Source: Desulfobacterales bacterium
GTDB lineage: Bacteria > Desulfobacterota > Desulfobacteria > Desulfobacterales > JAUWMJ01
Assembly (NCBI GenBank): GCA_030613225.1
Contig: JAUWMJ010000032.1
Coordinates: 1 to 12,520, forward strand
Length of the DNA: 12,520 nucleotides
Direction of reading: 5' to 3'
The notes beneath the pieces are model-generated. The model saw only the letters and a list, made by a program, of their open reading frames with translations. It ran no database searches and had not been told where the DNA came from. This document shows, piece by piece, positions 1-8,100 of this stretch. A program made the translations under genes and the position numbers. Position 1 is the stretch's first letter. Every line of letters starts with the position of its first letter.

Positions 1-2599
1 CTGCCGCCGGAAGCCTCTTTTCTATTGCAGCCTTTATTGCAGCAACCTGGTCAGGCGAATCGACTTTCTGCCCGTCAAAGTCCCTGACATAAAAAACATC
101 TACCACCTGGTCCACCTTGGTAGCAATTTTTGCAACCCAGATGTCGAGTTTGCATCTGAAAAGGGCATCTGTAATATTAAAAAGAAGTCCCGGAAAGTCG
201 TATGTAAAAACCTCGACGATAGTAAAAAAACTGGAACTATCATTATCAATGACGATTCGATGTGGTCTTATTAATCTCATGGTCTTAAAAGACCGATACG
301 CCGCCATCTTTTCACCAAGTGCCTTCGCAAGATCAAGATCCCCTGACAGGGCTGATTGAAGATTTTTTTCAGCCCGCTCCCAGCGTTCATCTTCAAATAA
401 CTGCTCCGGAGGCGGTTTGACATTGAAGATATCCAATGCAATTTGGTTTCGCCATGTGAAAATCTGTGCGTCAATAATATCGATGTTGTTTAAAGTTAAT
501 ATGCCGGAAATTTTGGAAAAAAGTCCGGGCCGATCTTTGGCACAAATTCTGACAACCCGTGTATTCGCATCTGCTGATTTCGTTATATCCCAGACAAAGT
601 CATTTTCACCAAGACTTTCATAAAGCCTTACATCTTCCACTATCTGGTCCGTATCAGCGTACAGAAGATATCTTGGCGAAAAGACGTTAAAGAGTTCTTC
701 CAGGTCCTTTTTGCTTTCCGGCGACGATGCCTGACTTAGGACCTGATATTGTTTCTTTTCGACCACTTTAACAGCTTCACGGCTTGCCAGCTCCCCTTTT
801 TCCAGGACATTTAAAACTTTAAGAAAAAGATCTCTGAGTAGGGTTTGCATCCAGTCATTCCATGCTTTTGGTCCTGTGGCCATGGAATCGGCAACAGTCA
901 GAAGATAGAGCATTTTCAGCCGATCAATCTCCTTTATAGTTCTTGCACATAAAATTGCCGTTTCCTCGTCGTGGATATCTCTTCTTGTTGCAGTTTTGAT
1001 TAAAAACAGGTGCCTTTCAATTAAAAACGATACAGTTTCGATGTCCCTTAATTTAAAACCCTTTTCCGAAAGTATTTTTCCGGCAATCGCAGCGCCGCCC
1101 TGTGAATGATCGACTGCCAGGTCACCTTTACCGATATCGTGGAGCAAAGCCGCCCAGAGCAAAAGCTTTTTACTTTTAAGCTCTTTATACAAATCGACGC
1201 ATAATGGGTCCGTGGCATCATCGCCGGAGACAAAATTTTTTATTATCTGAACCGTTCGTAGCAAGTGTTTGTCAACAGGATAGAGATGATACTCGTCGTA
1301 CTGGACTAGATTAACGATCATTTTATATTCCGGGATAAACCGGACCAAAAAGTTTGTGTTGAGCATTTCCTTTAGAACATTGAAAGTGGGAGCAGGCGTT
1401 AACAAAATACGTTCAAAAGTTTTGACATTGGAAGCCGAATTCCTAAAGTCTGTGTCTATAAGATAGCCGAACTCCTTCACCATTCGTTTGGCTTCAGCAC
1501 TTAAGGGAATTTTCAGCCGCATGCTCTCTTCGAATATAGAAAGCAACAGATCCGACGAATTCAAAATTTCTTCAGAAGAAGTATAGTTCAACATATCCCT
1601 TATAACTTCTATTCCGTTTACATTCGAGAGCTTTTCGGGTAGCTTTCTTGGTTTTCTACCGGCAGTATATCCGAGTTCATAAAGAAACATCAGGTGCTGC
1701 TGTTTTATAAAATCCATCCTGCTGTGAAGACGGCCTAAAAATCTTTCAACCGGCTGCTGCCCGTTTGATTTTTTAAATTTAAACTTATCGGCAAGCAGGA
1801 TCTGATTTTCGAAATGAAGCTGATCGCATTTCCGGCCTGCTAACAAGTGGAGCCGATTTCGTACATTCCAGATAAATGAAAGAGCTTCAGTCAGGTCTTT
1901 AAACTCTTCATGTGAGAGCCGGCCATAATACTCAAGATCTCTGGGCTGTTTGAGTTTAAATTCTATCCTGGCAAGCCACAGTATGACGTGATAATCTCTC
2001 AAGCCTCCCTGTCCTTCCTTCAGGTTGGGTTCGAGACGATAAGTGGAGTCTCCGAAACGGACATGGCGCTCATTGCTGCTTTCAACAAGCCGGTCAATTA
2101 TCTTTTTGCGATCTTTTTTGATGATTTTTTCCCGCAGTTGCTGCATTAGCTCTGAATATAAAGGGGACATTCCGCAAATAAAACGGGCATCCATCAAAGA
2201 TGTCAAAACTTCAAAATCTTTTCCGGCAAGGCTTAAGCACTCCTTTATTGAACGTGTGGCATAACCGACATCAAGGCCGATATCCCAGAGCGGATAAACA
2301 ATTTCACGGATAAGGTTCTCTGCTTCATCAGGTACGTTTTGTTTAAAAAGAAAAAGAAGATCGACATCGGAATAAACGCACTGCTCCTGGCGGCCATAGC
2401 CCCCAAGAGCGATGAATGCATACGGATTTTTTGCCAGGACCATGCTTGGTCCGACCATGCTTGTTTCAAAACAGGTTTGTAAATATTCGTCAATAATTTG
2501 CGAATGCTCTTTTAAAAAAGCAAGGGTATTTTCTTCCAGGAGACTTGAGATCAGCTGCCCGATTTTTTGTTTCAGTATTACTGAGGCTTCGTTATGCAT
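1..2599 (-). CDS. glnD: Bifunctional [protein-PII] uridylyltransferase / uridylyl-removing enzyme GlnD (3' end cut by window edge)
   Basis: GlnD attaches UMP to PII proteins when nitrogen is short and removes it when glutamine is high. I translated the whole frame: 866 residues without a stop or frameshift, against 850-930 usual for the family, so only the last few residues lie outside. The nucleotidyltransferase motif is GGYGR (66-70) with SDVDLL (77-82; metal ligands D78 and D80). Family signatures PNLKEGQGGLRD (191-202) and NRLHLLAGRKCDQLHFE (248-264) follow. The HD domain has YDEYHLYPVDKH (434-445), then LLHDIGKGD (485-493) with H487/D488, and TATRRDIHDE (536-545). Two C-terminal ACT domains, about 679-755 and 792-862, each carry a DxPGL turn and should sense glutamine. 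The ATG at 2599 is the first possible start because an in-frame TAA lies at 2608-2606. The ribosome site is weak (GGAAG 16 nt upstream, CAGG 11 nt). A sigma-54 promoter lies about 50 nt upstream. Confidence 0.97.
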   Translation of the reverse strand, partial: MHNEASVILKQKIGQLISSLLEENTLAFLKEHSQIIDEYLQTCFETSMVGPSMVLAKNPYAFIALGGYGRQEQCVYSDVDLLFLFKQNVPDEAENLIREIVYPLWDIGLDVGYATRSIKECLSLAGKDFEVLTSLMDARFICGMSPLYSELMQQLREKIIKKDRKKIIDRLVESSNERHVRFGDSTYRLEPNLKEGQGGLRDYHVILWLARIEFKLKQPRDLEYYGRLSHEEFKDLTEALSFIWNVRNRLHLLAGRKCDQLHFENQILLADKFKFKKSNGQQPVERFLGRLHSRMDFIKQQHLMFLYELGYTAGRKPRKLPEKLSNVNGIEVIRDMLNYTSSEEILNSSDLLLSIFEESMRLKIPLSAEAKRMVKEFGYLIDTDFRNSASNVKTFERILLTPAPTFNVLKEMLNTNFLVRFIPEYKMIVNLVQYDEYHLYPVDKHLLRTVQIIKNFVSGDDATDPLCVDLYKELKSKKLLLWAALLHDIGKGDLAVDHSQGGAAIAGKILSEKGFKLRDIETVSFLIERHLFLIKTATRRDIHDEETAILCARTIKEIDRLKMLYLLTVADSMATGPKAWNDWMQTLLRDLFLKVLNVLEKGELASREAVKVVEKKQYQVLSQASSPESKKDLEELFNVFSPRYLLYADTDQIVEDVRLYESLGENDFVWDITKSADANTRVVRICAKDRPGLFSKISGILTLNNIDIIDAQIFTWRNQIALDIFNVKPPPEQLFEDERWERAEKNLQSALSGDLDLAKALGEKMAAYRSFKTMRLIRPHRIVIDNDSSSFFTIVEVFTYDFPGLLFNITDALFRCKLDIWVAKIATKVDQVVDVFYVRDFDGQKVDSPDQVAAIKAAIEKRLPAA

Positions 2600-2650
2600 C
2601 TGCTTTTATACCTGTCTTCCTTTTAAAACTTTGAAATTGAAGTGAACAAT

Positions 2651-2666
2651 TGCAATTGGTGTGCCA
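2651..2666 (-). promoter_or_regulatory. Consensus sigma-54 (RpoN) -24/-12 promoter for glnD
   Basis: Read on the minus strand this is TGGCAC-ACCAA-TTGCA. The GG (2665-2664) and GC (2653-2652) elements are separated by exactly 10 nt, as sigma-54 requires, and both blocks match consensus fully. Transcription would start near 2640, leaving a leader of about 40 nt before the glnD ATG at 2599. Sigma-54 promoters need an activator bound upstream; the paired palindromes at 2744-2790 are candidate sites. The sequence match is direct observation; activity is inferred. Confidence 0.85.
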
Positions 2667-2743
2667 ATAATGGAAAGAGAATAAATTATGAATTAAAACA
2701 ATGGAATATGCTGATCATGCAGGTTGGTGGACAAGGTTGATGT

Positions 2744-2759
2744 CTTACAAAAATGTAAT
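2744..2759. promoter_or_regulatory. Operator-like palindrome 1 upstream of glnD
   Basis: CTTACA-AAAA-TGTAAT is a dyad with one mismatch, centred at 2751.5, about 111 nt upstream of the predicted glnD transcription start. It is nearly identical to the palindrome at 2775-2790. Candidate upstream activating site for a sigma-54 activator; the 14-bp core spacing would also suit a CRP/FNR-family dimer. Confidence 0.5.
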
Positions 2760-2774
2760 AATTAGGATTATTAA

Positions 2775-2790
2775 CTTACAATAATGTAAG
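2775..2790. promoter_or_regulatory. Operator-like palindrome 2 upstream of glnD
   Basis: CTTACA-ATAA-TGTAAG is a perfect dyad centred at 2782.5, about 142 nt upstream of the predicted start. The centre-to-centre distance from palindrome 1 is 31 bp, close to three helical turns, so both would lie on the same DNA face. Between them sits a third, AT-rich dyad with 7-bp arms and a 4-nt spacer (2756-2773). Paired sites in phase are typical of sigma-54 enhancers; the binding protein is not identifiable. Confidence 0.55.
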
Positions 2791-2834
2791 TGATTTAAAA
2801 TCAGGGCTGCCTGAAATTACCGGATTATAGAGAA

Positions 2835-2984
2835 TTACATCAGCCTTTTTTTTGTCTGGGGGTCTTTATCTTTTGAATTCAGGTTGTAATATATTGTTTC
2901 AAAACAGGCGATCCCGGTCCGTAGAAGCATCTTATGAATCCGTTCTGCCACATCAGGCCTGTCTCCGATAAAAAAGGATTTTTA
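2835..2984 (-). pseudogene. Possible decayed coding remnant downstream of the RsbW-like gene
   Basis: After an in-frame TAA (2984-2982) this frame stays open to the TAA at 2837-2835. It encodes a plausible 48-residue stretch containing IGDRPDVAERIHKMLLRTG and FETIYYNLNSKDKDP. A neighbouring frame ending in TVKILF runs into it across a six-T run (2975-2970 on this strand). Removing one T would fuse the two as TVKILFIGDRPDVAERIHKM, which loosely resembles the start of a response-regulator receiver domain. No ATG fits. A GTG at 2951 gives a 38-residue product with GGAGA about 10 nt upstream. It could be a truncated gene, a real micro-ORF or chance. Confidence 0.25.
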
Positions 2985-3014
2985 CGGTTGCAGGTTCTGA
3001 TTTTTGCGCGAGCC

Positions 3015-3428
3015 CTAAGCCTTCCTTTTTACAATGCGCCACGTTTTTACTCCATCCCGTCCAATTCGAAAGTCTGCTTCATCCATAAGTTCCCGCAAAA
3101 AATAGAGTCCCAGGCCACCGGCTGACTGTTCTTCCATAATATTTTCCAGGTTAGGATCGTCTAAATCCAGGGGATCAAAGGGTTCCCCGGACTCGTGAAT
3201 CTGGATCTCGATTTCGCCGGGATTCCACTGAATTACCATTTGAAACGTCCGATTTTGATCATTTTTCAGCCCATGGGTGATGGCGTTAGTACAAACCTCA
3301 TCAATGGCAAGCTGAATATCTCCGATTTCAATATCGTTAAATCCTGCGTTACTTCCCGCATCAATCGCAAGCTTGCCTATTTTTTCTAAAACGGCAGTAT
3401 CTGCCGGAAAGTCATATGTTTGTTTCAT
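3015..3428 (-). CDS. RsbW/SpoIIAB-like ATP-binding serine kinase (anti-sigma type, HATPase_c_2)
   Basis: Small cytoplasmic GHKL kinase of partner-switching systems. Such proteins sequester a target, often a sigma factor, and phosphorylate a serine on a STAS antagonist. The 137 residues match the family length. The N-box is AIDEVCTNAITHG (41-53; catalytic E44, Mg-binding N48). The G1 box is HESGEPFDP (78-86), with glutamate at 79 where aspartate is usual. The G2 box is GGLGLYFLRELMDE (104-117). The ATG at 3428 follows GAGGAAAG directly, a strong ribosome site. The obvious partner is the STAS protein upstream (4182-3835), separated by an inserted palindromic element. No sigma factor adjoins it, so its output is unknown; it might regulate something other than sigma. 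Confidence 0.9.
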   Translation of the reverse strand: MKQTYDFPADTAVLEKIGKLAIDAGSNAGFNDIEIGDIQLAIDEVCTNAITHGLKNDQNRTFQMVIQWNPGEIEIQIHESGEPFDPLDLDDPNLENIMEEQSAGGLGLYFLRELMDEADFRIGRDGVKTWRIVKRKA

Positions 3429-3834
3429 CTTTCCTCACAAATATCTCGTGTTTATTCAATTATTAAAACCACGTCCTTTGGGAGTGGTTAGAAATAATTT
3501 TTAACTGAGCAAATAAGAGTGTCTAAAGTGAGCTAAATCCGCCAAAGTACGGTGGCGGATAAAATGCCTAAAGTTGTGGTGTCGCTCCGCTCCGGTCTTC
3601 GCCTTTGGCTACGCCCCGGCAAGCCATCTTCGCCTCTTGTCGCGGCGTAACCAAAAGTGAAGCCTGATTGGCTATACCTTGACAAGCCATCTTTTTTATA
3701 AAAATACAATAGACAGAATTCCTTAACTTTAGTCACTTTAGCTCACTTTAGGCACTTTAGTCACTCTTAACCTGGTGTATCCGACAACCCCTTCGAGGAA
3801 CAAATCAATGCCACATCCTTACGGTGTGGATTCT
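3429..3834. other. Intergenic region between the STAS and RsbW-like genes
   Basis: 406 bp. The 256-bp palindromic element occupies 3514-3769. Between it and the kinase start is an AT-rich stretch with a dyad AACCAC/GTGGTT (3467-3472 and 3484-3489, 11-nt spacer), which could be an operator or weak hairpin. Between the STAS stop and the element is only a short CCACA/TGTGG dyad. No promoter stands out. Confidence 0.55.
3514..3769. repeat. 256-bp composite palindromic intergenic element (MITE-like)
   Basis: The ends form an imperfect terminal inverted repeat, TAAGAGTG(T/A)CTAAAGTG, matching 16 of 17 nt. The right arm repeats a CACTTTAG unit of 9-10 bp about four times (3725-3769). Inside are an 8-bp perfect inverted repeat, ATCCGCCA/TGGCGGAT (3537-3544 and 3553-3560), and a 21-nt inverted pair (3595-3615 with 3644-3664, 17 matches). 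There is also a 24-nt direct repeat (3607-3630 with 3670-3693, 19 matches). A segment at 3575-3594 recurs in the element near 10211. It lies between the STAS and kinase genes, encodes no convincing protein and fills most of the 406-bp gap. The terminal TA at each end could be a target duplication; this is inference. Confidence 0.75.
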
Positions 3835-4182
3835 TTACTTAGAACTCGTAAAAGCCCTGGTTGCTGCCTCTTCATCGTCAAATATTTTAAGGATATTATC
3901 TAATCCGGATATCTCGAAAACCCTTTTAACAGTAGGCTGAAGCACTGCTATATGTAAATCCCCTTTATGTTCATTTCGCAGTTCCCTGGCAATTATAATA
4001 ACAACGCGTAAACCGGCACTTGATATAAAGGATACATTTTCCATGTTTAATACAAACTGACTGCGGCCTTTTTCGATTCTTTCCCGTATAAATTTTTCCA
4101 CAGCATCACTGGTGTAAGCATCGAATCGTCCTTTAAGATTAATCCTTGATACATCATTGAGTATGGTCTCTTCGATTTTCAT
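3835..4182 (-). CDS. STAS-domain anti-anti-sigma factor (SpoIIAA/RsbV-like)
   Basis: A single STAS domain of 115 residues, the normal length. In partner switching the unphosphorylated form binds the RsbW-type kinase and frees that kinase's target; phosphorylation breaks the complex. The site motif FISSAGLRV spans 52-60, and S55 aligns with SpoIIAA Ser58. The LKGRFDAYTSDAVE start (16-29) and the VKRVFEISGLDNI helix region (85-97) are typical. The ATG at 4182 follows GAAAGGAAAAAG. The gene starts 33 nt after the hydrolase stop, so the two are probably co-transcribed. The probable cognate kinase is the next gene downstream, beyond the repeat element. Confidence 0.93.
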   Translation of the reverse strand: MKIEETILNDVSRINLKGRFDAYTSDAVEKFIRERIEKGRSQFVLNMENVSFISSAGLRVVIIIARELRNEHKGDLHIAVLQPTVKRVFEISGLDNILKIFDDEEAATRAFTSSK

Positions 4183-4215
4183 CTTTTTCCTTTCATAACT
4201 CGGAAGTCAAAAACC

Positions 4216-5154
4216 TTAAAGCGTCATGCTTAGCCCTTCGGAGGCAAGTAAAAGATCAAGAGGTACTTTTGGCTGATTAATATCAACATACTCTTTTGCC
4301 TTTAAAAGAATTTTATATAATTTCTCATCATCATAGCCGGGTTCATGGTGTATGAATACAAGTTTTTTCACTTTAGATTCAATGGCCATATCAATACCTG
4401 TAAACACATTACTGTGGCCCCAGTCTTCCTTTTCAACATTCTCCAGCATTGTATATTGGGCATCGAATATCAGCATGTCTGCGCCATGGAAAAAATCTGT
4501 AAAAGGCCTGAGCGAATTTGCGGATAGTTCTTTATACTCGGAATCTGTTGCGTAAACTATTGTTTTATTACCATATGTAATTCGATAGCTGTAACTTCCA
4601 CCGGGATGGTTAAGGGAAATAAATTCAATTTTAACATCACCTATATGAAATTGTTTATGCTCATTCAAAGGAACGAATCTAAAAGTTGGAGATAATGGTG
4701 CTGGAAAGTACTCAGAATTTTGCTGCCTTGCAAGGCGCTCTTTAAGCCCTGGAAACGGACTGTAAAAAGTCAGATTATTTTCAGAGGAAAAAGCAGGGAC
4801 AAAGAAAGGAATTCCGCTAATATGGTCCCAGTGCGTGTGCGTCATCAGAATATGAGCTTCAATTGGATTTCCCCCGGATCTTTTAATTAGATCCAGACCC
4901 AGCCGACGAAGGCCTGTGCCTGCATCGAAAATAAGAATTTTACCTCCTGCCTGAATCTCCACACAGGCTGTGTCCCCTCCAACTGTCCTGCGGATATGCA
5001 GGGGCAAACTGTCCAAAAAACCAGGCACCTGACCATTGTCTGTAATACCTGATTTTATTGCCAGCTTTACTGCTGTTTCAATTTTAACTTCAAGCTCGGC
5101 GTTTGTAAGGGGAGTTGCTATTGAACCTCGTACTCCCCAGAATCGTATATACAT
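4216..5154 (-). CDS. Metallo-beta-lactamase-fold hydrolase (RNase Z / PhnP-like)
   Basis: A 312-residue cytoplasmic metal-dependent hydrolase. It opens with FWGVRGSIATP (5-15), the N-terminal signature of this MBL subgroup. The metal site is THTHWDH (105-111; H106, H108, D110, H111), followed by NHPGG (182-186, H183), ATDSE (202-206, bridging D204), WGHSN (245-249, H247) and IHHEPG (268-273). All ligands are present, so it should be active. A largely helical insert of about 38 residues (20-57) lies between the first strand and TVGGDTACVEI. No exosite arm or fused receiver domain is seen. The substrate is unknown; relatives cut RNA, cyclic nucleotides or phosphodiesters. GAAAGGA lies 4 nt before the ATG. 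The gene follows the PKD gene by 28 nt and precedes STAS by 33 nt, suggesting one operon and a possible signalling role. Confidence 0.88.
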   Translation of the reverse strand: MYIRFWGVRGSIATPLTNAELEVKIETAVKLAIKSGITDNGQVPGFLDSLPLHIRRTVGGDTACVEIQAGGKILIFDAGTGLRRLGLDLIKRSGGNPIEAHILMTHTHWDHISGIPFFVPAFSSENNLTFYSPFPGLKERLARQQNSEYFPAPLSPTFRFVPLNEHKQFHIGDVKIEFISLNHPGGSYSYRITYGNKTIVYATDSEYKELSANSLRPFTDFFHGADMLIFDAQYTMLENVEKEDWGHSNVFTGIDMAIESKVKKLVFIHHEPGYDDEKLYKILLKAKEYVDINQPKVPLDLLLASEGLSMTL

Positions 5155-5166
5155 GATATCCTTTCA

Positions 5167-5180
5167 AGCCGTGAACGGCT
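5167..5180 (-). other. Small intercistronic hairpin between the PKD and hydrolase genes
   Basis: AGCCG-TTCA-CGGCT on the minus strand forms a 5-bp GC-rich stem with a four-base loop. It lies just after the PKD stop (5185-5183) and ends 12 nt before the hydrolase ATG. No T-run follows, so it is not an intrinsic terminator. It might influence mRNA processing or relative expression in the operon. Confidence 0.4.
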
Positions 5181-5182
5181 GC

Positions 5183-8100
5183 TTATTTCCTTTGTTTAAC
5201 TCTAACCGTTGCTTTACTATGGCCGATACTCGATTTTAATCTCATGCCATCGTCAACACGTAATTTAACAGTGTATTTTCCCGGTTTCTTGAAACGATGA
5301 GTTACCTTTGGCCCCTGTGCGCTCTGACCATCGCCGAAGTTCCAGGAAAAAGTTAACGGATCGTCATCCAAGTCGTATGATCCGGTAGCATCAAAAACAA
5401 TTACATCATATACTCCATACGAAACTTTTTCAAGCCTGTCCTTAATAACGGCGACTGGTGGAGCATTCACACGAATATTTACGACATCTTCAGAAATATT
5501 ACAATCGGTTTCAGAATTATCAATGGAAACAAGTCGAACCCGGTATTTGCCAGGATTTTTATAACAATGTGTTATCTTTGCCCCTTTGGCGATGTTTCCG
5601 TCATCAAAGTCCCACTTATAAGACTTGATATAGCCATCACGGTCCTTTGATGCTGATCCGTCAAACAAAACCTTTTCTCCGGGAGATACGATGCGGTCTA
5701 ATCCTGCATTGGCAACCGGAGGCTCATTGACAGTAATAATTGCTGAAGTTTGTGCAAGACTGTTGCTCACTGAATTGCCGTCATCAACCTCCAGTGTTAC
5801 CGTATAATTTCCGGGAAGGCGGTAAGTATGTCTGACTTCCTTTCCCTCTTGAGGAGGACTCATATCACCAAAACGCCATGTATAGCCTTCAATCTCACCG
5901 TCAGGATCGTAAGAACCACTGGTGTTCAGCAACACCTCTTCCCCTGCACAAAGAATCTTTTTCGTTTTTATAACCGGCAGGGGTGTTTCATTTACAAAAA
6001 TAACCAGTGTATCGGTTGAGCTGTTATTGGCCAGCTTTGTATTGTCTGTGACACGCAAAACCACTTTGTAGCGGCCGCCCTTTTTATATTGATGCCTGGC
6101 CAGCACACCGCTATCCTCGCAACCATCGCCGAAATCCCAATTATAAGAAGCTATGACACCGTCAGGGTCACGGGAGGAAGATCCGTTAAAGGTGATAATC
6201 TGATTCACCCCAACCAAACAGTCATTTTTTTCCGGTCTTTTAAGCCCATCTGAAGTTGCCTTTGCGACAGGTGGTGCATTAATGTTTATAGTTTTTTGTT
6301 TTGACGTTTTGTTGCAATCATTTTGAGAATCGGCAGAGACTGTAAGTTTGACAACATAGTAGCCTGATTCGGCATATGTGTGTTCTATCTTTTCACCCTC
6401 CACGTAGGTTTCGTCTCCAAAATCCCAGTTCCATTGTAAAATATTTCCGCTTCGAACTGTTGACTGGTTGGCATCAAAGACTACCGGTTTTCCCATCTGT
6501 GCTGATGCCGGACATGTAAATTTTGCAACCGGGGCTTCATGAATTACAACAATCATCTCATCGTCATCTGTATTATTGCAATCACCTGTACGATCTCCGG
6601 TGATGGTCAGTCTGACCTTGTATGTACCCGCCCTATCATAAACATGAGTCGGAGTTGGTCCGCCTCCCACAGCGCCGTCGCCGAAATCCCATAGAAAACT
6701 GTTTACCAGGCCATCAACATCCTTTGATTTTGTGCCGTCAAATCGAATTGGAATTCCAGCACATGCTATTTGATCAAGCCCCGCATCAGACACCGGCGAT
6801 TCGACAACCGTAACCACTATTTGATTTCTGCCTGTACTCCCCTCCTTTAAGCCGGAATCATCCGTTACTGTCAGGGTTACCAGATATACCCCTCCTTTAT
6901 CATAGATTTTGGTGGGATTAACCCCCTCGGCTGTCGATCCGCCTCCAAAGTCCCAGTGATATTTCATCAGACCGCCTTCAGGATCTACTGAAGAGCTGCC
7001 ATCAAAAAGTACAACTTTTCCGGCGCAAGCCTTCCTGTTACCGCCGGCGTTTGCAACAGGAGCATCATTGATCTTAACAGATATGGAGGAAGTTGAGCGA
7101 GCATTAGACAAACCGGTTCCGTCGTCAACAGTAAGGATAACCGGATAATTGCCTCCCTTTGCGAAAGTGTGAAAAACCCTTGCTCCTTTCTTGCGCGGTG
7201 TTCCGTCGCCATAATTCCAGATATAAGTCAAAGGATCACCATCTGCATCACTGGAGGCTAAACCGTCCAACATAACTGTTCTTTCAGATGTATGGATATT
7301 TTTCCCGGCATTTGCCCTGGGACGGTGATTAACCCTGATAGAAATTTTTTCCTGGGACGTAGAATTTTCAACGCGGCAATTATCAACTACTGTTAAAGTG
7401 GCACTGTATGCCCCGGACGCAGCAAAACTGCGCCGGACTCTGGCAGACTGAAAGGCTTTGGTTAATTTACCTGCCGCTTTTTTATCGCTGAAATCCCCGC
7501 TGAAATCCCATTGATAAAAAACAATCTTTCCATCGGTATCGTATGATCGGCTCCCATCAAACAGAACTTTTTCACCTGGTGCGATGAGAAGATCACCACC
7601 GGCAACCGCTACAGGAGACCGGTTTATTACTACCACTGCTTCATCAAACCCTACATCGCCTTCTTTTTCAAAATTGTCATAAACGGTCAATAATACGTTG
7701 TATTTGCCTGGATTAGAGTAGCTGTGGGATACTTTAGTGCCATTTTGGATTGCACCATCACCGAAATCCCATACATATTTAATAATCTTACCATCCGGAT
7801 CCACGGAAGCGTTGCCGTCAAAAACATACACCTGCCCGGGCATGCCAACACGATCGCGACCGGCATCGGCTATTGGCAGGTGGTTCACAGTTACCGTCAT
7901 TTCATCATATGTGCGACTTGTGGACGTCTTTGAATCGTCGAGCACGGTCAGGCGCACGGTGTATTCCCCTGGATTCCGAAAAGTATGGAGGGCCGAAACT
8001 CCTTTGCCCGTCTTCCCGTCTCCGAAATTCCATAAATATTTAATAACCTCACCGTCCGGGTCATAAGAGTCTGATGCATCGAACTTCACTTCCCTGGTTT

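Larger units (their letters stand above)
2600..3014. other. Intergenic region between the RsbW-like gene and glnD
   Basis: 415 bp. The kinase-proximal third holds the possible coding remnant (2835-2984). The middle holds the paired palindromes (2744-2790). The glnD-proximal part holds the sigma-54 promoter and leader. No clear intrinsic terminator for the kinase transcript is visible: the T-rich runs are not preceded by a GC stem on the minus strand. Confidence 0.65.

Noticed and set aside
3467..3489. AACCAC/GTGGTT dyad upstream of the kinase gene as a terminator
   Set aside because: The stem is only 6 bp with an 11-nt loop, and no uninterrupted T-run follows on the minus strand. It may be an operator but cannot be called a terminator.
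3533..3736. Minus-strand open frame of 67 codons inside the composite repeat element
   Set aside because: It consists entirely of the palindromic repeat, has low-complexity arginine-rich sequence and no ribosome site. It is better explained as a chance frame in the element.
3810..3834. CCACA/TGTGG dyad just after the STAS stop as a terminator
   Set aside because: A five-base-pair stem with no downstream T-run; too weak to support.
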